64,000 bases of DNA from JAJYSO01 sp964495935 (GTDB taxonomy: Bacteria > Bacteroidota > Bacteroidia > Flavobacteriales > Flavobacteriaceae): NCBI GenBank assembly GCA_964495935.1, contig CAZBXQ010000009.1:1-64000 (forward strand), read 5' to 3'. Below are positions 26,584 through 36,005 of the stretch, piece after piece; positions within the stretch are counted from its first letter, which is position 1; each line of letters starts with the position of its first letter. The translations under genes and the position numbers were made by a program. Under the pieces are notes generated by a model. That model was not told where the DNA came from, ran no database searches, and saw nothing but the letters and a program-made list of their open reading frames with translations.

Positions 26584-27735
26584 TCAAAGATGAATCCATT
26601 TTTCCGAGCTTTTCCCCGATTCAATCACTTTTTCAACAAACAGCATTTCGCGTACCCCATCTTCAGCATCGGGAAAATCCAGCCACTCCGGTTTTGGGGT
26701 TTTACCCTCGTTAATCGCATCTATGGACCGTGAAAAATTTCGATATATATTGGCAAAAGCCTCAATAAATCCCTCCGGATGACCGGCCGGGATCCTTTGA
26801 TTGTGCAAGGCCATAGGCAAATTATCCGGGCCTCCCGTACGGATCACTTGCATCGGCTTGTCCAGCCATTTTACCAGCAGCGAATTATTCTCTTCTTGTT
26901 TCCATTCGATACCTCCTTTCTCTCCATACACCCTGATTTTAACTCCGTTTTCCTCCCCGGCTGCAATTTGCGATACCATTAGTACTCCACTCGCTCCGTT
27001 GTCAAATTTCAGCAAAACCGCTCCATCGTCATCCAACGGACGATCTTCTACGACAATATTAAGATCTGCACAGACCTTTGTAATTTTTAACCCACTCACA
27101 TATTCCGCCAGATTGGCGGCATGGGTTCCAATATCTCCCATACTCCCAGCAATTCCACTACGGTTGGGGTCAACCCGCCAAGCAGCCTGTACATTCCCTT
27201 CATTTTCAATGGGATTGCTTAACCAGCCCTGAGGATACTCCACATATATCTTTCGAATCTTCCCAAACTCTCCTCCCGCAATCATCGCTTTTGCCTGTTT
27301 TACCATCGGATAACCGGTATAGCCATGAGCCAAGGCCAATTTGAGGTTACTTTTTGCGGCTAATTCTTTCAGTTTCAAGGCCTCGGTTAAAGTCATGGAT
27401 ATCGGTTTTTCAAGAAAAATATGAAAACCGTTTTCCAGTGCCTGTTTAGCCGGATCAAAATGAAGAAAATTTGGAGTTACTATAGTTATAAAATCGATCC
27501 GTTCTGTCTTGGGAAGTTCACTTTCTTCCTTAATCATCTCCAAATAGGATGAATACAGACGATCTTCAGAAATCCCGAGTTCCCGACCCAATTTTAAGGT
27601 GGTTTCCCGATCCCGGGTAAAAACACCGGAAACCAGTTCAACGAGACCATCCAATCGGGCTGCCAATCGATGTACTTCTCCGATAAAAGATCCGGGGCCG
27701 CCGCCTATCATTCCCATTCTTATTTTTCTTTTCAT
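26584..27735 (-). CDS. Gfo/Idh/MocA-family sugar oxidoreductase
   Basis: 383 aa. N-terminal Rossmann fold with MGMIGGGPGSFIGEVHR (about 7-23), then the EKPISMT segment (EKP, about residues 109-115) containing the catalytic Lys of the family, and GDIGTHAANL (Asp/His pair). The C-terminal alpha/beta domain is typical (GHPEGFIEAFANIYRNF). Family members oxidise or reduce sugars, often forming 3-keto intermediates with bound NAD(P). It is cytoplasmic, as no signal is present. It is the second-last gene of the locus on the minus strand, after the GH3/serine-hydrolase gene and a 223-bp gap that holds a repeat remnant, so it may have a separate promoter. Substrate is unknown; an amino sugar or its derivative is my inference from context. 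Confidence 0.88.
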   Translation of the reverse strand: MKRKIRMGMIGGGPGSFIGEVHRLAARLDGLVELVSGVFTRDRETTLKLGRELGISEDRLYSSYLEMIKEESELPKTERIDFITIVTPNFLHFDPAKQALENGFHIFLEKPISMTLTEALKLKELAAKSNLKLALAHGYTGYPMVKQAKAMIAGGEFGKIRKIYVEYPQGWLSNPIENEGNVQAAWRVDPNRSGIAGSMGDIGTHAANLAEYVSGLKITKVCADLNIVVEDRPLDDDGAVLLKFDNGASGVLMVSQIAAGEENGVKIRVYGEKGGIEWKQEENNSLLVKWLDKPMQVIRTGGPDNLPMALHNQRIPAGHPEGFIEAFANIYRNFSRSIDAINEGKTPKPEWLDFPDAEDGVREMLFVEKVIESGKSSEKWIHL

Positions 27736-27779
27736 AACTGTTATGCTGTTTTATTTAATCTTGTGGGCTGTCTCTTTAT

Positions 27780-27812
27780 GATGGAGATCATTTAAACTTC
27801 TAAATAGCACCC
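27780..27812. repeat. Degenerate end of the dispersed repeat element
   Basis: GATGGAGATCATTTAAACTTC resembles the left end GAATGAGGTCATTTAAACTTTC of the element at 8121. Only about 30 bp are recognisable. It lies in the gap between the Gfo/Idh gene and the GH3/serine-hydrolase gene. Confidence 0.4.
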
Positions 27813-27958
27813 AATACTCATATAAAAACCCCGTGTTTATGAGGCTAAAGCTCAACTGTATGAACTCATATCAAAATCCGGCTAAAATTTTGTATTCTCA
27901 TCCGGCAGCTAAAGCAGCCGACAAAGGATTTATCATTTTCCTCTTTTGGCAATTCGTT

Positions 27959-30949
27959 CTATTCCCGTGTTCCTTCTTTTAAACTCTCGTAAATTACTTC
28001 CTGAATATTTGTTCGGGTATTCAATTGATAGATCCTACCGTTATTTCGGGTTGGATTAACTCGGTTAGAAAGGAAAATAAAAAGAGTATTATTCTCGGGA
28101 TCGGCCCAAACCATGGTTCCGGTGAATCCGGTATGGCCAAAACTTTTCGGGCTGGCATCAATGGCCGTATTCCAGTTTTCATCGCGTTCTCCCAACATCG
28201 GTTTATCAAATCCTATCCCGCGGTGATTATCATTCTCCGGAAATTGGGTTTTGGTCCATTCTTTTACAGTAGCTGCATCAATAAAACGTTCCCCGCCATA
28301 TTCTCCATTATTCAGATACATCTGCATCAACTTGGCCATATCGTTAGCATTCGAAAAAATTCCGGCATTGGCCGAAACCCCGCCCATCACTGCTGCAGCT
28401 TCATCATGCACGGTTCCGTGAACCGGAAGGTGACGGAATACATAATCATCTTCGGTGGGTACAATTTGCTTTAAAGGAAACTTATGCTCGGGATTATAAG
28501 TCATATGATTCGCCCCCAGTTTGTCATAAAAATGCTCACGGATATAGGTCTGATACGGAACACCACTTATCCGCTCCACCATTTCCGGCAGGAGTATAAA
28601 GATCAATCCCGAGTATTTATATTTCTTGGTCGCACTCACCGGAGATTTTTTTATAGCCTTGTAAATCTTCTTTTTATAGTTTCTATGGAGCCATAGGTTG
28701 TTCGTGATTTTGATGGGATAACGCTTTGAAGAATCCGGTTTAAAGGTATTCCATTTATAACTTCCGTTTTTACGCAAGGTATTCTGCCAATACACAATAT
28801 AGGGTTTAAATCCGGCTTGATGGGTCAATATATCCCGAAAAGGGATATGATCCTTATTGGAGTTTTTAAAGTACGGCATATAATCTCCCAAATACTTATC
28901 CACATCAAATTTCCCGGCATCGGCAAGTTGCATCAATGCCGGTAGTGCCGAAGAAACTTTGGTTACTGAAGCCATATCATACAAATCCTCTTTCTTGACC
29001 TGTATTGTATCGCTGTATTTATGAAGCCCGTAAGCTTTATTCAGGATTACCTTTCCATCTTTGGCCAGGAGCACCTGTGCTCCGGGAGTTGCTTTTACAT
29101 CCAGTGCCTGATTCACCAGGGAATCCACCTTACGAAATAAAAAACCGGAATTGATTCCGACTTCCTCCGGAAGGGTATATTTCAATCGAATTCCCCCTTC
29201 ACTATCCAGCCCGTCTCCGGATTTAAAATCTGAGTTAATCGTTACCGGCAGGCGTCCTTTTGCGCCAATCCCTCCAAAGATTAATTGCCCGCTAAGATCT
29301 TCGGTAAGATCACTGTCCTGATAAGCCACTACAATTCCTTCTGCTTTCTGCAATTCCGGGAGTTTATCGAGTGAATACGGATTTTTAAAATAAGAAACGA
29401 TTAAATTCTTGGGGTTCAAAGTCTGTAAGAAATCCCGAATCGGGTCTGAAAAATCTATTTTATTTTGCGGCAGCCGACTGTCGTCATGGACTCCCAAAAT
29501 AATCAGATTATAACCCTTTAGCACTTGTTTGATGGAATCCGTTTGTGTCGCCGAAGCATCTTTTGGTAATTGATACGCATCCACCTGAGTGTATCGGGCC
29601 AAACTCTTCTGAAACCGGGTCTTTTGCTCAACCCCTATTGAGATCGAAGCAATCTTTAACGTATCCAAGTGTTTTACAGGTAAGATCTTATTTTTATTCT
29701 GAATCAGCGTTAAAGAAGCTTCTACCAACTTTCGATTTAAAAGACGGGCCTCCGGTGTATTCAGATCTTTTAAAATCCCGTTGCTGTCCTGCGGCCGATA
29801 ATGGTTTAATCCTACCCATTGCTTAGCCGCCAAAATTTTACGAACCTTCGCGTCCAGTTCCTCCATGGGCAAAGCCCCTTCTTCCACGGCCTTTTTTATT
29901 TCGTGAATAGCCATCTCGGTATCCTCCGAAAGCTCCAGAATATCATTTCCCGCCAGCACTGCTGCCCGATCAGCTACTCCCGCAGGATGCCCCTTCGTCA
30001 CTCCTCTCATCTCCATGGCATCGGTAACAACCAGGCCTTTAAACCCCAGTTCCTCCTTTAAAAGCGAAGTAATAATGGGTTTGGAGAGTGTCGAAGGCGT
30101 TCCCGAAGAATCCAATGCCGGGATATTCAAATGCCCGACCATAATCCCACTGATCCCGGCTTTAATCAGTTGTTTAAAAGGATATAATTCTAAGGTGTCC
30201 AATCTTTTTTTAGAAAAATTCAAGAGCGGCAAGCTGAGGTGAGAATCCACATCGGTATCGCCATGCCCCGGGAAATGTTTGGCCGTGGTCAATATTCCAC
30301 CTTCCTGCATCCCTTTCATATACGCTATTGCCCGCGTTGCCACTTCCTTTTTATTTTCGCCAAAGGAACGGGCATTAATCACCGGATTATTCGGATTGTT
30401 ATTGATATCGGAATCGGGCGCAAAATTAAAATCCAATCCGGTACGTTTTATCTGACGCGCTATTTCCTTTCCCATTGCATGGATCAAATCTTGATCCTGA
30501 ACGGCTCCGAGAGCCATCTGGAAAGGGAAACTAATCGTCCCCTTCAACCGCATCCCAAGCCCCCATTCGCCATCAATGGCCCCCAGCAGCGGGACTTCCG
30601 AAAGTGCTTGATAAGTATTCATCAACTCCAATTGCGTTTTGGGATCCCCTTGAAAAAAGACCAATCCTCCGATCTTATGATTTTTAATGAGGTTTTCTAC
30701 ATGCCGGATGTGGTCTTCTCCCAAATTGGAATGTGCCCGAGCAAACAGCAATTGCCCAATCTTCTCTTCAAGACTCATCTTCTCCAACAACGAATCCACC
30801 CACTGACTGTGGGTATATTGTAAAAACTCGGGCTCCCCGGAGCTTGTATTCTGTGCCCGAATTCCACTCCAGGAAAAGACGAAAAGGAGAGTTGTGATAA
30901 TGACTAAAATCTGTTTTTTACTGAAAAATATATTCATTGAATAAGGCAT
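27959..30949 (-). CDS. GH3 (NagZ-like beta-N-acetylglucosaminidase) fused to a serine beta-lactamase-fold hydrolase
   Basis: 996 aa; a second ATG at 30937 is an equally good start. A signal peptide ends near residue 33 (RAQ). The GH3 domain (about 50-390) has the NagZ signature KHFPGHGDTDVDSH (224-237; the Asp-His pair acts as acid/base in NagZ) and the nucleophile Asp310 in GLVVTDAMEM. A GH3 C-terminal alpha/beta domain follows (about 400-575). The last part (about 600-985) is a class C beta-lactamase/esterase fold with S661-V-T-K664, Y779-S-G replacing YxN, and HTG at 939-941. NagZ activity removes GlcNAc from muropeptides; the serine hydrolase could be a peptidase or esterase acting on the same substrate. 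The signal peptide puts it outside the cytoplasm, unlike classical NagZ. Confidence 0.9.
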   Translation of the reverse strand: MPYSMNIFFSKKQILVIITTLLFVFSWSGIRAQNTSSGEPEFLQYTHSQWVDSLLEKMSLEEKIGQLLFARAHSNLGEDHIRHVENLIKNHKIGGLVFFQGDPKTQLELMNTYQALSEVPLLGAIDGEWGLGMRLKGTISFPFQMALGAVQDQDLIHAMGKEIARQIKRTGLDFNFAPDSDINNNPNNPVINARSFGENKKEVATRAIAYMKGMQEGGILTTAKHFPGHGDTDVDSHLSLPLLNFSKKRLDTLELYPFKQLIKAGISGIMVGHLNIPALDSSGTPSTLSKPIITSLLKEELGFKGLVVTDAMEMRGVTKGHPAGVADRAAVLAGNDILELSEDTEMAIHEIKKAVEEGALPMEELDAKVRKILAAKQWVGLNHYRPQDSNGILKDLNTPEARLLNRKLVEASLTLIQNKNKILPVKHLDTLKIASISIGVEQKTRFQKSLARYTQVDAYQLPKDASATQTDSIKQVLKGYNLIILGVHDDSRLPQNKIDFSDPIRDFLQTLNPKNLIVSYFKNPYSLDKLPELQKAEGIVVAYQDSDLTEDLSGQLIFGGIGAKGRLPVTINSDFKSGDGLDSEGGIRLKYTLPEEVGINSGFLFRKVDSLVNQALDVKATPGAQVLLAKDGKVILNKAYGLHKYSDTIQVKKEDLYDMASVTKVSSALPALMQLADAGKFDVDKYLGDYMPYFKNSNKDHIPFRDILTHQAGFKPYIVYWQNTLRKNGSYKWNTFKPDSSKRYPIKITNNLWLHRNYKKKIYKAIKKSPVSATKKYKYSGLIFILLPEMVERISGVPYQTYIREHFYDKLGANHMTYNPEHKFPLKQIVPTEDDYVFRHLPVHGTVHDEAAAVMGGVSANAGIFSNANDMAKLMQMYLNNGEYGGERFIDAATVKEWTKTQFPENDNHRGIGFDKPMLGERDENWNTAIDASPKSFGHTGFTGTMVWADPENNTLFIFLSNRVNPTRNNGRIYQLNTRTNIQEVIYESLKEGTRE

Positions 30950-31007
30950 TTATGGGTTTGTTTTATACTACTTCTTCCGTTGGCTGAAGCAACGGCAATA
31001 AATCGGT

Positions 31008-32126
31008 TTACACTTTGATATAAATCTTCTTTTTATCCAGCCCTACGCCAAACAGCCACATGACCACAATAAAGCAAATCGCAAAGGCTAATGAAGCATT
31101 TTCTCCTTCCAACCAACTCAGAAAACCGTTTTGATAAATCCATCCTTTTAAGGAAGTATCCCCAACCGGAATAAAACCAAGAAGGATGGCGATAACGCCG
31201 GACATCACAAAAATAAACAACGGATTCTTTCCAAAAACGATAAAGAAATAAGACCATTTTTTAAACCTCTTTACCTCCGTTATATAAATCAAGAGAGCCA
31301 ACACCAAAAGCGTCCACCCCGTACTATATAATACATACGAACTCGTCCAAATCGGTTTATTAATCGGGAAAACCGAATCCCAGGCCAAACCGAGGAAAAG
31401 AAGTCCAATCCCAAAAAGGATAAACCGGACAATCGTTTTCCATTGACTATCGGAATACTGAATATACTTCCCGGCTACATATCCGGCAATCACATTGACA
31501 ATGGCCGGAAGCGTACTCAACAAGCCCTCAGGATCAAAGGGGATTCCATAGCCTTTATACATATTGACTTCACGAAAAACAAAAAGATCAAGTTGTAAAG
31601 CTGCATTATGCTCCAAGCTATACGGGTCAGGATGGGTACCAAAACCATACATTATTCCCCAATATGCCAGCAATATCGCGATTCCGGTCATAATGACCGT
31701 TCGCATCTTAAAAAAATGAATCAGCAAAGAGGCTCCCAAATAGCATAAAGCAATTCGCTGCAATACGCCCATAATCCGGATATCCAATAAATTCTTAAAG
31801 GCCAATCCGTCATCCCCGTGATACACAAAGGGAAAAGCGGTCAGCAGCAGCCCAATTAAAAAGATAAGAAAACTCCGTTTTCCGATTTTCCGAAATACCT
31901 CCCGCTCGCCAAGGCGTTCGTATTTCCGCATACTAAAACTCATCGCATTTCCCATCACAAATAAAAAGGACGGGAATACCCAATCGGTAGGTGTAAAACC
32001 ACTCCAAGAAGCATGTTTAAAAGGGGCATAAATAGAAGACCAGCTTCCGGGATTATTGACCAAAATCATCAAGGCTATGGTCATTCCTCGTAAAACATCC
32101 AGTGCATAATATCGTTTCCCGGCCAT
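31008..32126 (-). CDS. DUF5009/HGSNAT-like membrane acyltransferase or transporter
   Basis: 372 aa with about ten hydrophobic helices. The N-terminus RYYALDVLRGMTIALMILVNNPG and TPTDWVFPSFLFVMGNAMSF are the signature of COG4299/DUF5009, related to heparan-alpha-glucosaminide N-acetyltransferase. That eukaryotic relative acetylates glucosamine across the membrane. As I recall, the MurNAc transporter MurT of Tannerella forsythia belongs to the same family, so this gene could be an amino-sugar transporter or a transmembrane acetylase. It starts 5 bp after the stop of the phosphodiester-glycosidase gene and is followed after 58 bp by the GH3/serine hydrolase, clearly in one operon. Which activity applies cannot be decided from sequence. 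Confidence 0.85.
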   Translation of the reverse strand: MAGKRYYALDVLRGMTIALMILVNNPGSWSSIYAPFKHASWSGFTPTDWVFPSFLFVMGNAMSFSMRKYERLGEREVFRKIGKRSFLIFLIGLLLTAFPFVYHGDDGLAFKNLLDIRIMGVLQRIALCYLGASLLIHFFKMRTVIMTGIAILLAYWGIMYGFGTHPDPYSLEHNAALQLDLFVFREVNMYKGYGIPFDPEGLLSTLPAIVNVIAGYVAGKYIQYSDSQWKTIVRFILFGIGLLFLGLAWDSVFPINKPIWTSSYVLYSTGWTLLVLALLIYITEVKRFKKWSYFFIVFGKNPLFIFVMSGVIAILLGFIPVGDTSLKGWIYQNGFLSWLEGENASLAFAICFIVVMWLFGVGLDKKKIYIKV

Positions 32127-32131
32127 AACGC

Positions 32132-35100
32132 TTAGTTTTTATGGTTTTTATCTTTTAGTTGATATATGTAATAGCCTCCTTCTTTGTCCCAGCTACAAAA
32201 AATCAGTGTGTTTAGATCTTCGGAAATGCCTATTCCGCGGGGCTCTGCCCCTTCGAGCTCCGGCAACTCCAGATTCCAAACCCGTTGCTTCTGAGGATCT
32301 ACCATACGAAAGGCGGATGGCGAGATTCCATTGGTACGGGCGGCTATCATCAAGCTTTTATCCGAAAGTACCCGAACGGCACTGGAACCTCCATTTTCAG
32401 TAGATATCGAGGGTTGTTGTTTGTAATTTTTTCCGTCTTCGGTCTTATACACCTGAATTTTTCCAATCCCCGGATCCGGCAAATAGAATACCGAAGCATC
32501 AGATGTCATTGCAAAAGCACGAGAAAGGTTTCGATCTTCCAACTTGATCGTCCGGAGAAGCGTAAAACTTCCGGATTCCTCTTTATCTTGTCGTAACACG
32601 TAATTATCATCATCTGCAAATAAAGACATCAAATAGATCGCCCCCGAATCGGAAACTTGGGGTGTTGTAATAGCGCGGTTATCTCCCGGCACCTCCCAAA
32701 CAGCCATGGGTTTCCCGGTTTCAGCGTCTATTTTGATCAATGTTCGACCTACGGCAGCCAGGATATTTCCATCACGGTCTCGATTCAATCCCGTTATTGG
32801 ACTCAGTTTCAGGGTTTCTCCCTCCCATCGAACTTCAGCAAGAGGGGTGTTTTCAATAGGGTTTAAATTTTTATCAAGTACGATTAGTCCTTTATAATAA
32901 TCAGCCAGCCAGAGCTTTCCCTTACCATCCCAAACGGCCCCATAGCCTCTTGCCCCGGCTGCAATATGTCGGACCAGTTGATAATTCGGAGGTTCAACTT
33001 CTATAGGTCCATCGATTTTTTGATCGCTTTTTTGCAAAAATAGTCGAGAAGAAAAATCTGTAATATGGTTGCCGTCACTACTCCTTACACGATGAAAAAA
33101 ACGTTGAGGCTTCCCTATCGGATATTCTTTTATAAAAGCATATAAATCTGATTCTTTAAGTTTGACTGCTGTTTTTCGACCGGCATCGATAGATAATAAC
33201 GGTTTTGTGAAAAGGCTGTCTTTAGCCAACTCATAACGATAGGATACCTGATCTCCATCAGGGTCCCGGCTTTCTTCCCATCGAAAAGTATATAACGCTT
33301 CGGCATTCCTTATTCCGTATCGATTTCGAGTCTGATGAGAAATAATTTTACCGGCTTCGGGAGCCTTATTCGTTTTGGGATAAAGTTGCGTTTGCCAATC
33401 CCCTTCTTCTGTTTTTATGCTGACGCGTAATGCCCCTACCGCCAATAGTTCGCCGGGATCTTCCATTACAAATTCTCCCTTAAAAAGATACTGTCCTTTC
33501 TTTTTCTTGAGACTGTCAAAGTTTCCTATCAATCGTCCTTTCTCGGTGTTTTTACCCAAAAGAAGCTGGATGCTGTCTTGTTTTATGGCCAATTTTGTCT
33601 TTCCTTCGGGGATAAACCAACCGCTCACCTTCATTTTATTTTTTCCAATAACTTGTGCTGTGACTTCTCCCGTGCTTATAGAATCCTTAAATCCCTCCGA
33701 TTCTTGATTTCTCAAGGTTCCCTGCGCTACATGCACTGCGGTATTGATATCCCGTCGTACGAGATACCCATTTTCACTAAAAATGGAAGACGGCATTTCC
33801 TCGGTTTTCAAAATCTGCATCTTCGCCCCATTTTTATTTTTAATCGCATAAGTTGTATAGACCATTTTTCCCGTCTTATAGAAAAGATCGACAATGGTGA
33901 TGGTATTGGTCTCCGGTGTGTTTTCTCCTAAAAGAGACCGCGGTCCGGATCCGATTGCTCCGGCATTTAGCAATTCAAGATCTCCGCGTTTCCCCGGGTA
34001 ATAGGCATGTTGATGCCCACTGATATAAGCTCTAACCTGATACTTTTCAAGCCCATGACGCAGTTGATCCGGACGCTGCAAGAGATCCCCTTTTCCATCC
34101 CGTTCCTTCGCCACGGCATAAAGCGGCATATGCCCGATAACAAACCGGTTTTTGGCTGTTTTAGCGGCTTTACTTTGGAGTTGTTTCTCCGCCCATTTCA
34201 GATTGTCAGTCGAAATTTTCCCGGAAGAAGCATCCCAGACAAGGAAAAAGTTAGCGTCTGAACGAAACGAATAATAATACGGGAAATGTTCTTTATCAAT
34301 AAAATGAAGGTGTGTCGATTCTGATTTCCCCTTCCAGAATCGGCTTGCGAATTTCTTCTCAATCGGGTGAGCATCATGTGCATCGTGATTTCCTAAAGTA
34401 AAAGCAAACGGGGTCTTTGCCCGTGTCAACGGATGAAAAACATCTTCTTGGAAAGCATTCCACATTTTACGGAGTTGCACCGTATCGGAGACTCCCATTC
34501 CGGCTACCATATCCCCCCCCGAAAGAATGAGATCCGGTTTCCAGAAACGAGGAATACGCTGCACCACACTATCGACCTGCCATTCATAATCCGTAGCTCC
34601 CAATCCGGAGTTCAGATCGCTGATTACGGCAAATCTAAAATCTCCCCGAATCGGTAATTCCGGAGCTGTATTCAACGGAATTAATCGAATCGCATCAACC
34701 GCAATTTCACCTCCTTCCGTTCCTTTAATTTCAAGGCTATCGCCGGCCGTTATAAAATATTCCCCAAGCACATTCCATCGACTAAAATTTTTACGGGCAT
34801 ATTGGTCTCTTGTTACCTGATGATCATCACCGCCTCTACTTCGAAGGGTATAGCGAATCTGATTCTGCTTCCCTTTCTCCGGATTTACAGGATTCCAGAC
34901 CGAAAGCTGATATGCTCCTCCGGGCACCTCCTTAAAATGATAGTAGGCTTTATTATTCGAATCAACTTGTGCTTTTCGAGCCGGGGAGTTCCCTTGATAA
35001 TTCACTTCATCGGCAGTTTCCCAAATCCCGAACTCCTGATAAGCCTCATCCTCGGTATCCCACTGATAAACTTGAGGAGCTGCTGATGGAACGGCTTCTG

Positions 35101-35992
35101 AAACGATCAGGGCCCCGGCATTTTGCCGGAGACTATTTCGATTTCCTCCCGAAATATCGGTAGGTACATTAATCACTTCATTCTGAGCCACCATTGTAGA
35201 AGACCCCCCTCCATCCAGATTGACGGCTTCATAAGCACCTCGTTCCTGCATGATCTGCGCCAACTCCTCTAAAGTCACTCCCACACTGGCCGCCTGGCGA
35301 CCATCAACTACCATCCATAAGAGCGTCGTCTCATTTTTATAGCCTACCGCCGTTCTGGGATGCCTTAAAGCATGGCTTTTTCCAAAACCTTCAGCGACGT
35401 AATCGAGAACAATTTTTCCATCCTTTATAAGGACGGGACCGCCTCCCACAGCTTGAGCAGGGTGCCAATCTCCTGCGGTTTCCGATTTTGCCAACGATAC
35501 CGGTTTATTTCCATCGTTTCCCTCTTTATTGGGCAGTGTCCAGACCACTTCCGGTTTGCTTTTCTCTATTGCAAAAGCTCCTTTTTTACCGGGTACTCCC
35601 GGAGCTACCAGCTTCCCGTCCTGAATAATTAAACTCACGGAATGATCAGTCGCAAAATAGCCCCCATTAACCGCCAGCAATGCCCGATTTTTACGAGCTG
35701 TTTCAAGGGTTGTTTCTCGATGTTTATCATATCCGACGGAGCGAATATTCAGGTTTTTATCAGCTAAATCAATCTCTGCATAAACGGCTTTTACGGGAGC
35801 TTGATCCCCCAATTCTCCAACCCCCGCATAAACACGTATTGATTTTGGTAATTGCAAATTAAGATCCTTTCGGGGCTTCCAGGTGATATCAATCTCCTGT
35901 CCTTGTAGTGTTATACTCCCCAAAAGCCCCATGAGAAGGAGCCCCCAACAAAGCAGGTGGGAAAATTGGCGGTTTAACTTGTGCATGAGCAT
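32132..35992 (-). CDS. Multidomain phosphodiester glycosidase / metallophosphatase / beta-propeller protein
   Basis: 1286 aa, secreted (signal to about residue 31). Domains in order: (1) NAGPA/DUF2233 phosphodiester glycosidase, about 60-300, with VNGGYF (108-113), RHPRTAVG (210-217) and NLDGGGSST (258-266). (2) A golvesin-C-like/carbohydrate-binding beta domain, about 305-440. (3) A calcineurin-like phosphoesterase, about 452-690, with SDLN (458-461, Asn where His is usual), GGD (492-494), GNHD (534-537), GHMP (620-623) and GHQH (659-662). (4) Fibronectin-like and propeller repeats to the C-terminus (about 720-1286). NAGPA domains cleave GlcNAc-1-phosphodiesters, and the phosphatase could then remove the phosphate. 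Both fit degradation of phosphate-linked wall or capsule glycopolymers. The start ATG could also be at 35986. Confidence 0.88.
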   Translation of the reverse strand: MLMHKLNRQFSHLLCWGLLLMGLLGSITLQGQEIDITWKPRKDLNLQLPKSIRVYAGVGELGDQAPVKAVYAEIDLADKNLNIRSVGYDKHRETTLETARKNRALLAVNGGYFATDHSVSLIIQDGKLVAPGVPGKKGAFAIEKSKPEVVWTLPNKEGNDGNKPVSLAKSETAGDWHPAQAVGGGPVLIKDGKIVLDYVAEGFGKSHALRHPRTAVGYKNETTLLWMVVDGRQAASVGVTLEELAQIMQERGAYEAVNLDGGGSSTMVAQNEVINVPTDISGGNRNSLRQNAGALIVSEAVPSAAPQVYQWDTEDEAYQEFGIWETADEVNYQGNSPARKAQVDSNNKAYYHFKEVPGGAYQLSVWNPVNPEKGKQNQIRYTLRSRGGDDHQVTRDQYARKNFSRWNVLGEYFITAGDSLEIKGTEGGEIAVDAIRLIPLNTAPELPIRGDFRFAVISDLNSGLGATDYEWQVDSVVQRIPRFWKPDLILSGGDMVAGMGVSDTVQLRKMWNAFQEDVFHPLTRAKTPFAFTLGNHDAHDAHPIEKKFASRFWKGKSESTHLHFIDKEHFPYYYSFRSDANFFLVWDASSGKISTDNLKWAEKQLQSKAAKTAKNRFVIGHMPLYAVAKERDGKGDLLQRPDQLRHGLEKYQVRAYISGHQHAYYPGKRGDLELLNAGAIGSGPRSLLGENTPETNTITIVDLFYKTGKMVYTTYAIKNKNGAKMQILKTEEMPSSIFSENGYLVRRDINTAVHVAQGTLRNQESEGFKDSISTGEVTAQVIGKNKMKVSGWFIPEGKTKLAIKQDSIQLLLGKNTEKGRLIGNFDSLKKKKGQYLFKGEFVMEDPGELLAVGALRVSIKTEEGDWQTQLYPKTNKAPEAGKIISHQTRNRYGIRNAEALYTFRWEESRDPDGDQVSYRYELAKDSLFTKPLLSIDAGRKTAVKLKESDLYAFIKEYPIGKPQRFFHRVRSSDGNHITDFSSRLFLQKSDQKIDGPIEVEPPNYQLVRHIAAGARGYGAVWDGKGKLWLADYYKGLIVLDKNLNPIENTPLAEVRWEGETLKLSPITGLNRDRDGNILAAVGRTLIKIDAETGKPMAVWEVPGDNRAITTPQVSDSGAIYLMSLFADDDNYVLRQDKEESGSFTLLRTIKLEDRNLSRAFAMTSDASVFYLPDPGIGKIQVYKTEDGKNYKQQPSISTENGGSSAVRVLSDKSLMIAARTNGISPSAFRMVDPQKQRVWNLELPELEGAEPRGIGISEDLNTLIFCSWDKEGGYYIYQLKDKNHKN

Positions 35993-36005
35993 GGCAGGTA
36001 GGGTT

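Noticed and set aside
27959..30949. Plain GH3 beta-glucosidase
   Set aside because: The KHFPGHGDTDVDSH motif is specific to the NagZ-type N-acetylglucosaminidases.
32132..35992. Two separate genes fused by an error
   Set aside because: The frame is continuous for 1286 codons, domains follow sensibly with linkers, and there is no internal start with a signal peptide.
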